A stretch of DNA of 64,000 nucleotides from a bacterium (GTDB taxonomy: Bacteria > Bacillota > Bacilli > Lactobacillales > Streptococcaceae), in the NCBI GenBank assembly GCA_905221195.1, contig CAJNCF010000004.1, forward strand, positions 62,001 through 126,000, read 5' to 3'. The notes under the pieces were generated by a model. The model was not told where the DNA came from and did not search any database. It saw nothing but the letters and a program-made list of their open reading frames with translations. The position numbers and the translations under genes were made by a program. Below are positions 9,024-19,169 of this stretch, one piece after another. Positions within the stretch are counted from its first letter, which is position 1. Each line of letters opens with the position of its first letter.

Positions 9024-10247
9024 ATGAAGATTAGTAAGAGGCACCTATTAAACTATTCTATCCTAGTTCCTTACTTACTTTTATCTATTTTGGGCTTGAT
9101 TGTAGTCTATTCTACAACCAGTGCCATTCTAATCGAAGAAGGTAAAAGTGCCCTGCAATTGGTTCGAAGTCAGGGAATGTTTTGGGTGTTCAGTTTAATA
9201 TTGATTGCCTTGATATATAAGCTGAAACTGAATTTTTTAAGAAAAGAACGACTTTTATTTATTGTTATGTTTATTGAGCTAATTCTCTTAGCTCTGGCTC
9301 GTATAATTGGTACGCCAGTCAATGGAGCCTATGGTTGGATTTCAGTAGGACCTTTGACCATTCAGCCAGCTGAGTATTTGAAGATTATTATCGTCTGGTA
9401 CCTGGCTCAACGCTTTTCAAAACAACAGGATGAAATTGCTGTTTACGATTTCCAAGTTTTAACTCAAAATCAATGGATTCCTCGTGCTTTTAATGATTGG
9501 CGCTTTGTCCTCTTGGTAATGATAGGAAGTCTGGCTATTTTCCCAGATTTGGGAAATGCTACTATCCTAGCTTTGGTTGCCATGATTATGTATACAGTTA
9601 GTGGGATTGCTCATCGTTGGTTTATAGCCTTTATCGGTCTTTTGTTTGGAGTTTCAGCCCTTTCCTTAACAGCTATTGATATGATAGGGGTTGATAAGTT
9701 TTCAAAAGTTCCAGTATTTGGATATGTGGCCAAACGTTTCAGCGCCTATTTTAATCCCTTTGCTGATTTGGCAGGAGCTGGTCACCAACTCGCAAATTCC
9801 TATTTTGCCATGGTAAATGGTGGATGGTTTGGTCTAGGTTTAGGGAACTCAATCGAAAAGCGAGGCTATTTACCAGAAGCCCATACAGACTTTGTATTTT
9901 CAATTGTCATTGAAGAGTTTGGATTTGTGGGGGCCAGCTTGATATTAGCCCTTGTCTTTTTCTTAATTTTGCGAATTATCCTAGTCGGTATTCGTGCTAA
10001 GAATCCCTTTAATTCCATGATGGCGATTGGAGTTGGGGGGATGATGTTGGTGCAGGTCTTTGTTAATATCGGTGGAATCTCTGGTATTATTCCTTCAACA
10101 GGAGTAACTTTCCCTTTCCTATCGCAAGGAGGGAACAGCCTCCTAGTCTTGTCTGTAGCCATTGCCTTTGTCTTAAACATTGATGCCAGTGAAAAGCGTG
10201 CCCAGTTATATGAGGAGTTAGAAGCTCACTCATCACACTATATGTAG
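9024..10247 (+). CDS. ftsW: septal peptidoglycan polymerase FtsW (SEDS family)
   Basis: The 407-residue membrane protein has about ten hydrophobic helices and the SEDS signature regions, including NPFADLAGAGHQLANS, the loop GWFGLGLGNS and PEAHTDFVFS. SEDS proteins polymerise glycan strands from lipid II; FtsW does so at the division septum with its class B PBP partner. Assignment to FtsW rather than RodA rests on its position beside ppc, as in pneumococcus, and on the overall sequence. It has its own promoter and runs straight into ppc with 24 bases between. Confidence 0.9.
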   Translation: MKISKRHLLNYSILVPYLLLSILGLIVVYSTTSAILIEEGKSALQLVRSQGMFWVFSLILIALIYKLKLNFLRKERLLFIVMFIELILLALARIIGTPVNGAYGWISVGPLTIQPAEYLKIIIVWYLAQRFSKQQDEIAVYDFQVLTQNQWIPRAFNDWRFVLLVMIGSLAIFPDLGNATILALVAMIMYTVSGIAHRWFIAFIGLLFGVSALSLTAIDMIGVDKFSKVPVFGYVAKRFSAYFNPFADLAGAGHQLANSYFAMVNGGWFGLGLGNSIEKRGYLPEAHTDFVFSIVIEEFGFVGASLILALVFFLILRIILVGIRAKNPFNSMMAIGVGGMMLVQVFVNIGGISGIIPSTGVTFPFLSQGGNSLLVLSVAIAFVLNIDASEKRAQLYEELEAHSSHYM

Positions 10248-10271
10248 AGCTGAGAGTGGAAAGGATTATCT

Positions 10272-12968
10272 ATGTCTCTTCAAAAATTAGAAAACTATAG
10301 TAATAAAGCTGTCGTGCAAGAAGAAGTGTTGATTTTAACAGAATTGTTAGAAGATATCACTAAAAACATGCTTGCCCCAGAGACTTTTGAAAAAATCATG
10401 CAGTTGAAAGAATTGTCAACTCAGGAAGATTATCAAGGTTTGAACCAATTGGTGACTAGTCTGACAAATGATGAAATGGCTTATATTTCACGCTATTTCT
10501 CTATCTTGCCTCTTTTGATTAATATTTCAGAAGATGTGGATTTGGCCTATGAAATCAACCATCAAAATAATATCGATCAAGATTATCTTGGTAAATTGTC
10601 AGCAACAATCAAAATGGTTGCAGAAAAAGAAAATGCGGTTGAAATTCTAGAACACTTGAATGTTGTCCCTGTTTTGACTGCCCATCCAACACAAGTGCAA
10701 CGTAAGAGTATGCTGGATTTGACCAACCATATCCATACCCTCTTGCGTAAGTACCGTGATGTGAAGTTAGGCTTGATTAATAAGGAAAAATGGCATAATG
10801 ATCTCCGTCGTTACATTGAGATTATCATGCAGACAGATATGATTCGTGAAAAGAAATTAAAAGTGACCAATGAAATCACGAATGTTATGGAATACTACAA
10901 TAGTTCATTTCTGAAAGCTGTTCCTCATTTGACTGCTGAGTACAAGCGTCTGGCTAAAAAACACGGCTTGGAGTTGAAACATCCTAAACCAATTACCATG
11001 GGAATGTGGATTGGTGGAGACCGTGATGGGAATCCCTTTGTTACAGCAGATACCTTGAAGAAATCTGCCATGACCCAGTGTGAAGTCATCATGAACTACT
11101 ACGATGAAAAGATTTACCAACTTTATCGTGAGTTCTCTCTCTCAACTAGTATTGTCAATGTCAGCAAACAAGTCAGAGAAATGGCTCGTCAATCTAAGGA
11201 TAACTCAATTTATCGTGAAAAAGAGCTGTATCGTCGCGCTTTGTTTGATATTCAATCAAAAATCCAAGCAACAAAAGCCTATCTTATTGAAGATAAAGAA
11301 GTTGGAGCTCGCTATGAAACAGCCAATGACTTTTATAAGGACTTAGTTACTATCCGTGATTCCCTCTTGGAAAATAAGGGTGAAGCACTGATTTCTGGTG
11401 ATTTTGTTGAATTGATTCAGGCAGTTGAAATTTTTGGTTTCTATTTGGCATCTATTGACATGCGTCAAGATTCTAGTGTTCATGAGGCCTGCGTAGCAGA
11501 ACTCTTGAAATCAGCAGGAATTCATTCTCGTTATAGCGAACTAAGTGAAGAGGAAAAATGCCAGCTTCTCTTGAAAGAATTGGAAGAAGATCCACGTATT
11601 CTTTCTGCTACTCATGTTGAAAAATCAGAGTTACTTGAAAAAGAATTGGCAATCTTTAAGGCTGCTCGTAATTTGAAAGATAAATTGGGTGATGATGTTA
11701 TTCGTCAGACCATTATTTCACATGCAACCAGCGTATCAGACATGCTGGAATTGGCTATCTTACTAAAAGAAGTAGGGCTAGTTGATAAAGAAAGAGCTCG
11801 TGTCCAAATCGTTCCTCTTTTTGAAACAATCGAGGACTTGGACCATTCAGAAGAAACTATGAGAGAGTACCTTTCTCTGGCCCTTGCTAAGAAATGGATT
11901 GCTTCACGCAATAACTACCAAGAAATCATGCTTGGCTATTCTGATAGTAATAAAGATGGTGGTTACTTATCATCATGTTGGACCCTCTACAAGGCTCAAC
12001 AACAACTGACTGCTATTGGAGATGAATTTGGTGTCAAGGTTACCTTCTTCCATGGTCGTGGTGGAACTGTCGGTCGTGGTGGTGGACCAACTTACGAAGC
12101 TATTACCTCTCAACCGCTCAAGTCTATCAAGGATCGTATCCGTTTGACGGAGCAGGGAGAAGTAATTGGCAATAAATACGGTAATAAAGATGCTGCCTAT
12201 TATAACCTTGAAATGTTGGTTTCAGCAGCTATTAACCGCATGATTACTCAGTGGAAGAGTGATACTAATACCTCAAATCGCTATGAGGCTATTATGGATC
12301 AAGTAGTGGATCGTAGTTATGATATTTACCGAGACCTAGTTTTTGGGAATGAACATTTTTATGATTATTTCTTTGAATCAAGTCCTATTAAGGCTATTTC
12401 CAGCTTTAATATCGGTTCTCGTCCAGCTGCTCGTAAGACCATTACAGAAATCGGTGGTTTGCGTGCTATTCCTTGGGTCTTCTCATGGTCACAAAGTCGT
12501 GTCATGTTCCCTGGCTGGTATGGTGTTGGTTCGAGCTTCAAGGAATTTATCGATAAAAATCCAGAGAATATTGCTATCTTACGAGATATGTACCAAAATT
12601 GGCCTTTCTTCCAATCTCTCCTTTCAAATGTAGACATGGTCTTGTCAAAATCTAACATGAATATTGCTTTTGAATATGCTAAGTTATGTGAAGATGATCA
12701 AGTGAAAGCTATTTATGATACTATTTTAGACGAATGGCAATTAACTAAAAATGTTATCCTAGAGATTGAAGGATATGACGAATTATTAGCTGAAAATCCA
12801 TATCTAAAAGCAAGTTTGGATTACCGTATGCCATACTTTAATATCCTCAACTATATCCAGTTGGAGTTGATTAAACGTCAACGTCGAGGAGAATTGTCAA
12901 GCGATCAAGAAAAATTAATCCATACAACCATCAACGGAATTGCGACAGGATTGCGTAATTCAGGCTGA
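10272..12968 (+). CDS. ppc: phosphoenolpyruvate carboxylase
   Basis: The 898-residue enzyme converts PEP and bicarbonate to oxaloacetate, feeding aspartate synthesis in an organism without a full TCA cycle. Catalytic motifs are present: TAHPTQ with His138 (numbered as in E. coli), [10 protein letters not shown], the Gly-rich loop [14 protein letters not shown] and SRPAARK. The protein ends in the conserved NG-containing tail (TGLRNSG). Length is normal. The ATG has AAAGGA upstream. It shares a transcript with ftsW and ends at a hairpin terminator. Confidence 0.97.
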   Translation: MSLQKLENYSNKAVVQEEVLILTELLEDITKNMLAPETFEKIMQLKELSTQEDYQGLNQLVTSLTNDEMAYISRYFSILPLLINISEDVDLAYEINHQNNIDQDYLGKLSATIKMVAEKENAVEILEHLNVVPVLTAHPTQVQRKSMLDLTNHIHTLLRKYRDVKLGLINKEKWHNDLRRYIEIIMQTDMIREKKLKVTNEITNVMEYYNSSFLKAVPHLTAEYKRLAKKHGLELKHPKPITMGMWIGGDRDGNPFVTADTLKKSAMTQCEVIMNYYDEKIYQLYREFSLSTSIVNVSKQVREMARQSKDNSIYREKELYRRALFDIQSKIQATKAYLIEDKEVGARYETANDFYKDLVTIRDSLLENKGEALISGDFVELIQAVEIFGFYLASIDMRQDSSVHEACVAELLKSAGIHSRYSELSEEEKCQLLLKELEEDPRILSATHVEKSELLEKELAIFKAARNLKDKLGDDVIRQTIISHATSVSDMLELAILLKEVGLVDKERARVQIVPLFETIEDLDHSEETMREYLSLALAKKWIASRNNYQEIMLGYSDSNKDGGYLSSCWTLYKAQQQLTAIGDEFGVKVTFFHGRGGTVGRGGGPTYEAITSQPLKSIKDRIRLTEQGEVIGNKYGNKDAAYYNLEMLVSAAINRMITQWKSDTNTSNRYEAIMDQVVDRSYDIYRDLVFGNEHFYDYFFESSPIKAISSFNIGSRPAARKTITEIGGLRAIPWVFSWSQSRVMFPGWYGVGSSFKEFIDKNPENIAILRDMYQNWPFFQSLLSNVDMVLSKSNMNIAFEYAKLCEDDQVKAIYDTILDEWQLTKNVILEIEGYDELLAENPYLKASLDYRMPYFNILNYIQLELIKRQRRGELSSDQEKLIHTTINGIATGLRNSG

Positions 12969-12976
12969 TACCTATC

Positions 12977-13007
12977 AAACTTCCTCTTTTTCATAGGGGA
13001 AGTTTTT
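12977..13007 (+). terminator. terminator after ppc
   Basis: AAACTTCC and GGAAGTTT form an 8-base stem with a long loop, followed by TTTTT. Confidence 0.75.
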
Positions 13008-13036
13008 GAATATTTCAAAAAAAATCTAAAAGAGTC

Positions 13037-13064
13037 TTGACAAGTAGTTGAAAAATGATATAAT
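13037..13064 (+). promoter_or_regulatory. promoter of the T-box transporter operon
   Basis: TTGACA (13037-13042) and TATAAT (13059-13064) are both perfect. The spacer is 16 bp and the -10 carries an extended TGA. Transcription would start near 13071 and run through the T-box. Confidence 0.9.
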
Positions 13065-13073
13065 TTAACCATT

Positions 13074-13309
13074 CAGAAAAGTAATCATACAAACTTTTTA
13101 GAGAGTCTGTGGTAGCTGAAAACAGATAAGTGGCGATGATGAAAATTGGGCTGAATGTTATTTAGAATTTGAAATCATAAAAATTCGGTGAGCACACCTT
13201 ACAGTGCATCTCGTTATTGCGAGACAGAGCGATAGGGAAATTCCCTATAATTGAGGTGGTACCGCGCATCGACGTCCTCACACAAGTTTTTTGTGTGAGG
13301 ACTTTTTTT
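13074..13309 (+). promoter_or_regulatory. T-box riboswitch, probably tryptophan-specific
   Basis: The leader has the AGAGAG sequence (13100-13105), a following hairpin TCTGT...ACAGA containing GCTG, further hairpins before the core, and the T-box core AGGTGGTACCGCG (13254-13266). A terminator follows. Uncharged tRNA binding should favour the antiterminator. I could not fold stem I with certainty. A UGG triplet at 13131-13133, just after the GCTG hairpin, is a candidate Trp specifier and agrees with the tryptophan role predicted for this transporter family. The T-box identity is firm; the amino acid is tentative. Confidence 0.92.
13274..13309 (+). terminator. T-box intrinsic terminator
   Basis: A perfect 12-bp stem (GTCCTCACACAA with TTGTGTGAGGAC) closes a five-base loop and is followed by seven T. 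Its 5' arm overlaps the sequence needed for the antiterminator. Confidence 0.95.
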
Positions 13310-13322
13310 GATGGAGGTTAGT

Positions 13323-13358
13323 ATGGAAAGAAAACGATGGCGTCGCTTGTTTAGATAA
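13323..13358 (+). CDS. 11-residue Trp-containing micro-ORF in the operon leader
   Basis: ATG to TAA encodes MERKRWRRLFR. GGAGG at 13313-13317 is 5 bases before the ATG, an excellent ribosome site. It lies between the T-box terminator and trpX, with 36 bases to the next ATG. The peptide has one Trp codon flanked by Arg/Lys and is very basic. It could be a leader peptide sensing Trp-tRNA, a translational coupler, or a short toxin-like peptide. Nothing but the SD, the start codon and the position supports it. Confidence 0.5.
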   Translation: MERKRWRRLFR

Positions 13359-13394
13359 GTGAAGTATTTTAAAGGAATAAAAAGGAGAAATAGA

Positions 13395-14390
13395 ATGAAA
13401 AATAAACGTTTAATTGGAATTATCGCTGCATTAGCAGTTTTAGTAGCAGGAAGTTTGATTTACTCTTCAATGAATAAACCAGAAGCTAAGAACGAAAAGA
13501 AAGTTGCCAAAGTTGGTGTCCTTCAGTTTGTGAGCCATCCATCTCTTGACTTGATTTATAAAGGGATTCAAGATGGACTTGCTGAAGAAGGGTATAAAGA
13601 TAATCAAATTAAAATCGACTTTATGAACTCAGAAGGCGACCAAAGTAAGGTTGCGACAATGAGTAAACAGTTGGTTGCAAATGGCAATGACCTTGTGGTT
13701 GGTATCGCAACGCCAGCAGCTCAAGGATTGGCTAGTGCAACAAAAGACCTACCGGTCATCATGGCTGCTATTACAGACCCAATCGGTGCTAACTTGGTCA
13801 AAGATTTGAAAAAACCAGGTGGCAACATTACAGGGGTGTCTGACCATAATCCAGCTCAACAACAAGTTGAACTCATCAAAGCTTTGACACCAAATGTAAA
13901 AACAATCGGAGCTCTTTACTCAAGTAGCGAAGACAATTCAAAAACACAGGTAGAAGAATTTAAGGCTTATGCTGAAAAAGCAGGTTTGACAGTAGAAACA
14001 TTTGCGGTTCCTTCAACAAATGAAATTGCTTCAACAGTCAACGTTATGACTAGCAAGGTTGATGCTATCTGGGTTCCAATCGATAACACTATTGCTTCAG
14101 CCTTCTCAACAGTTGTATCAAGCAATCAATCAGCTAAAAAACCAATCTACCCAAGTGCAACTGCCATGGTAGAAGCAGGCGGTTTGGCATCAGTTGTAGT
14201 TGACCAACATGATCTTGGTGTGGCAACAGGTAAAATGATTGCACAAGTTTTGAAAGGTGCAAAACCAGCTGATACTCCAGTCAATGTCTTTTCAACAGGT
14301 AAGTCAGTGATCAACAAAAAATTGGCACAAGAGTTAGGTATTACTATTCCTGAGTCTGTTCTCAAAGAAGCAGGACAAGTGATTGAATAA
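13395..14390 (+). CDS. trpX: ABC transporter substrate-binding protein (TrpX-like)
   Basis: The 331-residue protein belongs to the ABC substrate-binding family typified by B. fragment KVAKVGVLQFVSHPSLDLIYKGIQ-like starts (PF04392-like): two Rossmann lobes, with GIATPAAQGLASATKDLPV and SDHNPAQQ. An N-terminal hydrophobic helix (about 5-24) anchors or exports it. There is no lipobox Cys, unlike most Gram-positive binding proteins. ATG 13395 is chosen over GTG 13359 because AAGGAG at 13382-13387 fits it. The T-box upstream and literature on streptococcal trpXYZ suggest tryptophan or a precursor as ligand; the sequence itself does not prove it. Confidence 0.8.
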   Translation: MKNKRLIGIIAALAVLVAGSLIYSSMNKPEAKNEKKVAKVGVLQFVSHPSLDLIYKGIQDGLAEEGYKDNQIKIDFMNSEGDQSKVATMSKQLVANGNDLVVGIATPAAQGLASATKDLPVIMAAITDPIGANLVKDLKKPGGNITGVSDHNPAQQQVELIKALTPNVKTIGALYSSSEDNSKTQVEEFKAYAEKAGLTVETFAVPSTNEIASTVNVMTSKVDAIWVPIDNTIASAFSTVVSSNQSAKKPIYPSATAMVEAGGLASVVVDQHDLGVATGKMIAQVLKGAKPADTPVNVFSTGKSVINKKLAQELGITIPESVLKEAGQVIE

Positions 14391-14398
14391 TCTACAAT

Positions 14399-14430
14399 GG
14401 AGGAGTTGGGGACATCTCCTCCAATTTTTT
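14399..14430 (+). terminator. intercistronic hairpin between trpX and trpY
   Basis: GGAGGAG and CTCCTCC form a perfect 7-bp stem with a 10-base loop, followed by six T. Placed after the binding-protein gene and before the permease gene, it probably lowers permease expression relative to the binding protein. Confidence 0.8.
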
Positions 14431-14465
14431 ACAAAAGAAATCGTATAGAAAAGGTTAAGAAACAG

Positions 14466-15332
14466 ATGATATTATCTATTATTTCTCAAGGATTTGTTTG
14501 GGCTATTTTAGGTTTGGGAATCTTTATGACATTTAGGATTTTAAACTTTCCAGATATGACGACAGAGGGTTCCTTCCCTCTTGGGGGAGCTGTTGCTGTC
14601 ACTCTGATAACCAAAGGTGTAAATCCCTTTTTAGCAACACTTCTTGCTGTAGGAGCAGGTTGTTTGGCTGGAATGGTAGCAGGACTTCTTTATACAAAAG
14701 GGAAGATTCCAACTTTGCTCTCAGGGATTTTGGTGATGACTTCTTGTCACTCTATCATGCTCTTGATTATGGGACGTGCCAATTTAGGCTTGCTTGGAAC
14801 TAAGCAAATTCAGGATGTCTTGCCTTTTGATTCAGACTTGAACCAACTCTTGACAGGTCTTATCTTTGTCAGTCTTGTCATTGCTCTCATGCTCTTTTTC
14901 TTGGATACCAAACTAGGACAGGCCTATATTGCTACAGGTGACAATCCTGATATGGCTAGAAGTTTCGGAATTCATACTGGACGCATGGAGCTCATGGGCT
15001 TGGTCTTATCAAATGGGGTGATTGCCCTTGCAGGAGCTCTCATTGCCCAGCAAGAAGGCTATGCTGATGTATCTCGAGGAATCGGGGTTATCGTTGTGGG
15101 GCTTGCAAGTTTGATAATTGGAGAAGTTATCTTCAAGAGTTTGAGCTTGGCAGAGCGTTTGGTTACAATCGTTGTCGGTTCTATCGCCTATCAATTCTTA
15201 GTGTGGGCAGTTATTGCTCTTGGCTTTAATACAAGTTACCTTCGTTTATACAGTGCCTTGATTTTGGCAGTCTGCCTCATGATTCCAACATTTAAGCAAA
15301 CCATCTTGAAAGGAGCCAAGTTAAGTAAATGA
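14466..15332 (+). CDS. trpY: ABC transporter permease (TrpY-like)
   Basis: The 288-residue integral membrane protein has about eight hydrophobic segments and resembles the branched-chain-type permease family (FTSGSFPLGGAV-like region TTEGSFPLGGAVAVTL, then TGDNPDMARSFGI). ATG 14466 is chosen because an in-frame ATG at 14397 would force translation through the intercistronic terminator hairpin; the protein then begins directly with the first membrane helix. The SD is weak (AAGG). The 3' end overlaps the ATPase gene by four bases (ATGA), implying coupled translation. Confidence 0.85.
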   Translation: MILSIISQGFVWAILGLGIFMTFRILNFPDMTTEGSFPLGGAVAVTLITKGVNPFLATLLAVGAGCLAGMVAGLLYTKGKIPTLLSGILVMTSCHSIMLLIMGRANLGLLGTKQIQDVLPFDSDLNQLLTGLIFVSLVIALMLFFLDTKLGQAYIATGDNPDMARSFGIHTGRMELMGLVLSNGVIALAGALIAQQEGYADVSRGIGVIVVGLASLIIGEVIFKSLSLAERLVTIVVGSIAYQFLVWAVIALGFNTSYLRLYSALILAVCLMIPTFKQTILKGAKLSK

Positions 15333-16087
15333 CAGCAATTGTAGAATTAAAAAATGCAACCAAAGTCGTTAAAAATGGCTTTGATGAAGAAAAGATTATT
15401 TTAAATGATGTTTCCTTAGAAATTTTTGAACAGGATTTTATCACGATTTTAGGTGGAAATGGTGCAGGTAAATCAACTCTCTTTAACACTATTGCAGGAA
15501 CCTTGTCCTTAACCAGTGGAACTATCCGTATTTTGGGTGAAGATGTTACCAAATTTTCACCCGAGAAGCGTGCTAAGTATCTTTCTCGTGTTTTCCAAGA
15601 TCCCAAGATGGGGACAGCCCCTCGTATGACGGTAGCTGAAAATCTCTTGATTGCCAAGTTTCGTGGTGAAAAACGCGGACTGTTTCCGAGACGCTTGACT
15701 AGTTATAAGGATGAATTTCAGAAAACAATTGAAAAAGTGGGAAATGGTCTTGAGAAACACTTGAATACACCAATTGAGTTCTTATCAGGTGGACAAAGAC
15801 AGGCCTTGAGTCTCTTGATGGCAACCTTGAAGCGTCCTGAATTACTCTTGCTAGATGAGCATACTGCAGCTCTTGATCCAAAGACTAGTGTCGCACTCAT
15901 GGAATTGACGGATGAATTTGTCAAGAAAGACCAGCTGACAGCACTTATGATTACCCATCATATGGAAGATGCTCTCAAATATGGCAATCGTTTGATTGTC
16001 ATGAAAGAAGGACGAATTATCCAAGATTTGAACCAAGAAGAAAAAGCAAAAATGAAAATCTCAGACTACTATCAATTATTTGAATAA
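15329..16087 (+). CDS. trpZ: ABC transporter ATP-binding protein (TrpZ-like)
   Basis: The 252-residue ATPase powers the importer. It has Walker A GGNGAGKST (about 46-54), the Q-loop in VFQDPKMGT, signature LSGGQRQ, Walker B LLLLDEHTAALD and the switch His in MITHHMEDAL. The ATGA overlap with the permease gene shows they form one unit. A hairpin terminator follows, closing the T-box operon. Confidence 0.93.
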   Translation: MTAIVELKNATKVVKNGFDEEKIILNDVSLEIFEQDFITILGGNGAGKSTLFNTIAGTLSLTSGTIRILGEDVTKFSPEKRAKYLSRVFQDPKMGTAPRMTVAENLLIAKFRGEKRGLFPRRLTSYKDEFQKTIEKVGNGLEKHLNTPIEFLSGGQRQALSLLMATLKRPELLLLDEHTAALDPKTSVALMELTDEFVKKDQLTALMITHHMEDALKYGNRLIVMKEGRIIQDLNQEEKAKMKISDYYQLFE

Positions 16088-16120
16088 ATGAGAGCCTTAT
16101 TTTATCAAAAATTGTTAAGC

Positions 16121-16156
16121 AAAACTTAGAGGCACGGAAGTGTTTCTGAGTTTTTT
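16121..16156 (+). terminator. terminator after trpZ
   Basis: AAACTTAGAGGCAC and GTGTTTCTGAGTTT form an imperfect stem with loop GGAA, ending in a T-run. Confidence 0.8.
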
Positions 16157-16216
16157 ATCTTCTCTTGCAATCTAAAAAAATGAGGCAAAGAGAATTGCGG
16201 AAAGCGTATGAAATGG

Positions 16217-16245
16217 TTTACTTTTTTTCTGAAATAAAGTATACT
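16217..16245 (+). promoter_or_regulatory. promoter of the dnaG-rpoD operon
   Basis: TTTACT (16217-16222) and TATACT (16240-16245) are separated by 17 bp. The dnaG ATG is about 38 bases downstream. Confidence 0.65.
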
Positions 16246-16282
16246 ATATAAAGTAAACTATGATAACATGGAGGTATTGTGT

Positions 16283-18043
16283 ATGGTTGACAAACAAGTC
16301 ATTGAAGAAATCAAAAACAATGCCAACATTGTGGAAGTCATAGGAGATGTGATTTCTTTACAAAAGGCAGGACGGAACTATCTAGGGCTCTGTCCTTTTC
16401 ATGGTGAAAAAACACCTTCTTTCAACGTTGTAGAGGACAAGCAGTTTTACCACTGTTTTGGTTGTGGTCGCTCAGGTGATGTCTTTAAATTCATCGAGGA
16501 GTACCAAGGGGTGCCCTTTATGGAGGCTGTCCAAATCTTAGGTCAGCGTGTCGGGATAGAGGTGGAAAAACCGCTTTATAATGAACAGAAACCAGCCTCC
16601 CCCCACCAAGCTCTTTATGATATGCACGAAGATGCTGCCAAATTTTATCATGCCATTCTCATGACAACGACCATGGGGGAGGAGGCCAGAAACTACCTCT
16701 ATCAGCGTGGTTTGACAGATGAAGTGCTCAAACATTTTCGGATTGGTTTGGCACCTCCAGAACGAAACTATCTGTATCAACGTTTGTCTGGTCAGTATCG
16801 TGAAGAGGATTTCCTAGATTCAGGGCTATTTTACCTCTCGGATGCCAATCAATTTGTAGATACTTTTCACAATCGAATCATGTTTCCCTTGACCAATGAT
16901 CAGGGAAAGGTCATTGCCTTCTCAGGTCGTATCTGGCAGAAAACGGATTCACAAACTTCTAAGTATAAAAATAGCCGATCGACTGCAATTTTTAACAAAA
17001 GTTACGAATTATATCATATGGATAGGGCAAAAAAATCTTCTGGTAAAGCTAGTGAGATTTACCTCATGGAAGGGTTCATGGATGTCATTGCAGCCTATCG
17101 GGCTGGAATTGAAAATGCTGTGGCGTCTATGGGAACGGCCTTGAGTCGTGAGCATGTTGAGCATCTGAAAAGGTTAACCAAGAAGTTGGTTCTTGTTTAC
17201 GATGGCGATAAGGCTGGACAAGCTGCGACATTGAAAGCCTTAGATGAGATTGGCGATATGCCTGTGCAAATCGTTAGCATGCCTGATAACTTGGATCCTG
17301 ATGAGTATCTACAAAAAAATGGACCAGAAGACTTGGCCTATCTATTAACGAAAACTCGTATTAGTCCGATTGAGTTTTACATTCACCAGTACAAACCTGA
17401 AAACAGTGAAAATCTGCAGGCTCAGATTGAGTTTATTGAAAAAATAGCTCCCTTGATTGTTCAAGAAAAGTCTATCACTGCTCAAAACAGCTATATTCAT
17501 ATTTTAGCTGACAGTCTGGCGTCCTTTGATTATGCCCAGATTGAGCAGATTGTGAATGAGAGTCGTCAGGCGCAAAGGCAGAATCGCATGGAAGGAATTT
17601 CCAGACCGACGCCAATCACTATGTCTGTTACCAAGCAGTTATCGGCTATTATGAGGGCAGAAGCCCATCTACTTTATCGAATGATGGAATCCCCTCTTGT
17701 TTTGAACGATTACCGATTGCGAGAAGAGTTTGCATTTGACACTCCTGAATTTCAGGTCTTATATGACTTGCTTGGCCAGTATGGCAATCTTCCTCCAGAA
17801 GTTCTAGCAGAACAGACAGAGGAAGTTGAAAGAGCTTGGTACCAAGTCTTAGCTCAGGATTTACCTGCTGAGATGTCACCTCAGGAACTGAGTGAAGTAG
17901 AGATGACTCGAAATAAGGCTCTCTTGAATCAGGACAATATGAGAATCAAAAAGAAGGTGCAGGAAGCTAGCCATGTAGGAGATACCGACACAGCCTTAGA
18001 AGAATTGGAACGTTTAATTTCCCAAAAGAGAAGAATGGAGTAA
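16283..18043 (+). CDS. dnaG: DNA primase DnaG
   Basis: The 586-residue primase makes RNA primers at the replication fork. The N-terminal CHC2 zinc domain shows [11 protein letters not shown] and HCFGCG (about 35-65). The TOPRIM domain shows [13 protein letters not shown] and LVYDGDKAG (about 255-320). The C-terminal helicase-binding region follows. ATG 16283 is preferred over 16268 because GGAGG at 16270-16274 lies 8 bases before it. rpoD starts two bases after its stop, the classic dnaG-rpoD pair of the macromolecular synthesis operon. Confidence 0.97.
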   Translation: MVDKQVIEEIKNNANIVEVIGDVISLQKAGRNYLGLCPFHGEKTPSFNVVEDKQFYHCFGCGRSGDVFKFIEEYQGVPFMEAVQILGQRVGIEVEKPLYNEQKPASPHQALYDMHEDAAKFYHAILMTTTMGEEARNYLYQRGLTDEVLKHFRIGLAPPERNYLYQRLSGQYREEDFLDSGLFYLSDANQFVDTFHNRIMFPLTNDQGKVIAFSGRIWQKTDSQTSKYKNSRSTAIFNKSYELYHMDRAKKSSGKASEIYLMEGFMDVIAAYRAGIENAVASMGTALSREHVEHLKRLTKKLVLVYDGDKAGQAATLKALDEIGDMPVQIVSMPDNLDPDEYLQKNGPEDLAYLLTKTRISPIEFYIHQYKPENSENLQAQIEFIEKIAPLIVQEKSITAQNSYIHILADSLASFDYAQIEQIVNESRQAQRQNRMEGISRPTPITMSVTKQLSAIMRAEAHLLYRMMESPLVLNDYRLREEFAFDTPEFQVLYDLLGQYGNLPPEVLAEQTEEVERAWYQVLAQDLPAEMSPQELSEVEMTRNKALLNQDNMRIKKKVQEASHVGDTDTALEELERLISQKRRME

Positions 18044-18045
18044 TA

Positions 18046-19155
18046 ATGGCAACAAAACAAAAAGAAGTAACAACATTTGACGTACAAGTAGCAGAATTTA
18101 TCCGCAATCATAAACAGACTGGGACAGCAACTGATGATGAAATCAATGCCAGTCTTGTCCTTCCTTTTACCTTGGATGCTGATGGAATTGAGGACCTTTT
18201 GCAACGAATTCAGGATGCAGGAATTTCTATCACAGATAACGAAGGAAATCCAAGTGCGCGTGTTCTTAGTGCAGAAGAAGAGCCAGAACTCAGCGACGAG
18301 GACTTGATTGGTTCAACTTCGGCTAAGGTCAACGACCCTGTCCGTATGTACTTGAAAGAAATTGGTGTCGTTCCTCTCTTGACTAATGAAGAGGAAAAAG
18401 AATTGGCACTAGCAGTTGAAGCTGGTGACATCGAAGCCAAACAACGTCTTGCGGAAGCCAACCTTCGTTTGGTTGTTTCCATTGCCAAACGCTATGTCGG
18501 CCGTGGTATGCAGTTCCTTGACTTGATTCAAGAAGGAAACATGGGCTTGATGAAGGCAGTTGACAAGTTTGACTATTCTAAAGGATTCAAGTTCTCAACT
18601 TACGCAACTTGGTGGATTCGTCAGGCCATCACTCGTGCTATTGCGGATCAAGCTCGTACCATCCGTATCCCAGTTCACATGGTTGAAACCATCAATAAAT
18701 TGGTACGTGAACAGCGTAATCTCCTTCAAGAATTAGGACAAGATCCAACGCCAGAACAAATCGCTGAACGTATGGATATGACCCCTGACAAGGTGCGTGA
18801 AATCTTGAAGATTGCCCAAGAACCAGTATCGCTTGAAACACCAATCGGTGAAGAGGATGATAGCCACCTTGGGGACTTTATCGAAGACGAAGTGATTGAA
18901 AATCCAGTGGACTACACAACTCGTATCGTCTTGCGTGAGCAGTTGGATGAGGTCTTGGATACTCTTACAGACCGTGAAGAAAATGTTCTACGTCTACGTT
19001 TCGGACTAGATGATGGGAAAATGCGCACCCTTGAAGATGTTGGTAAAGTCTTTAACGTAACCCGTGAGCGTATCCGTCAGATTGAGGCTAAAGCTTTGAG
19101 AAAACTACGCCAACCAAGTCGCAGCAAACCGCTTCGTGATTTTATTGAAGACTAA
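18046..19155 (+). CDS. rpoD: primary sigma factor RpoD (SigA)
   Basis: The 369-residue housekeeping sigma-70 factor directs RNA polymerase to most promoters listed here. Region 1.2 shows VRMYLKEIG. Region 2 shows [15 protein letters not shown] and [15 protein letters not shown]. Region 4 shows the helix-turn-helix [19 protein letters not shown]. The short region 1.1 is normal for Firmicutes. It is tightly coupled to dnaG and followed within 15 bases by the next gene. Confidence 0.98.
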   Translation: MATKQKEVTTFDVQVAEFIRNHKQTGTATDDEINASLVLPFTLDADGIEDLLQRIQDAGISITDNEGNPSARVLSAEEEPELSDEDLIGSTSAKVNDPVRMYLKEIGVVPLLTNEEEKELALAVEAGDIEAKQRLAEANLRLVVSIAKRYVGRGMQFLDLIQEGNMGLMKAVDKFDYSKGFKFSTYATWWIRQAITRAIADQARTIRIPVHMVETINKLVREQRNLLQELGQDPTPEQIAERMDMTPDKVREILKIAQEPVSLETPIGEEDDSHLGDFIEDEVIENPVDYTTRIVLREQLDEVLDTLTDREENVLRLRFGLDDGKMRTLEDVGKVFNVTRERIRQIEAKALRKLRQPSRSKPLRDFIED

Positions 19156-19169
19156 GAGTGAGGATAAAT

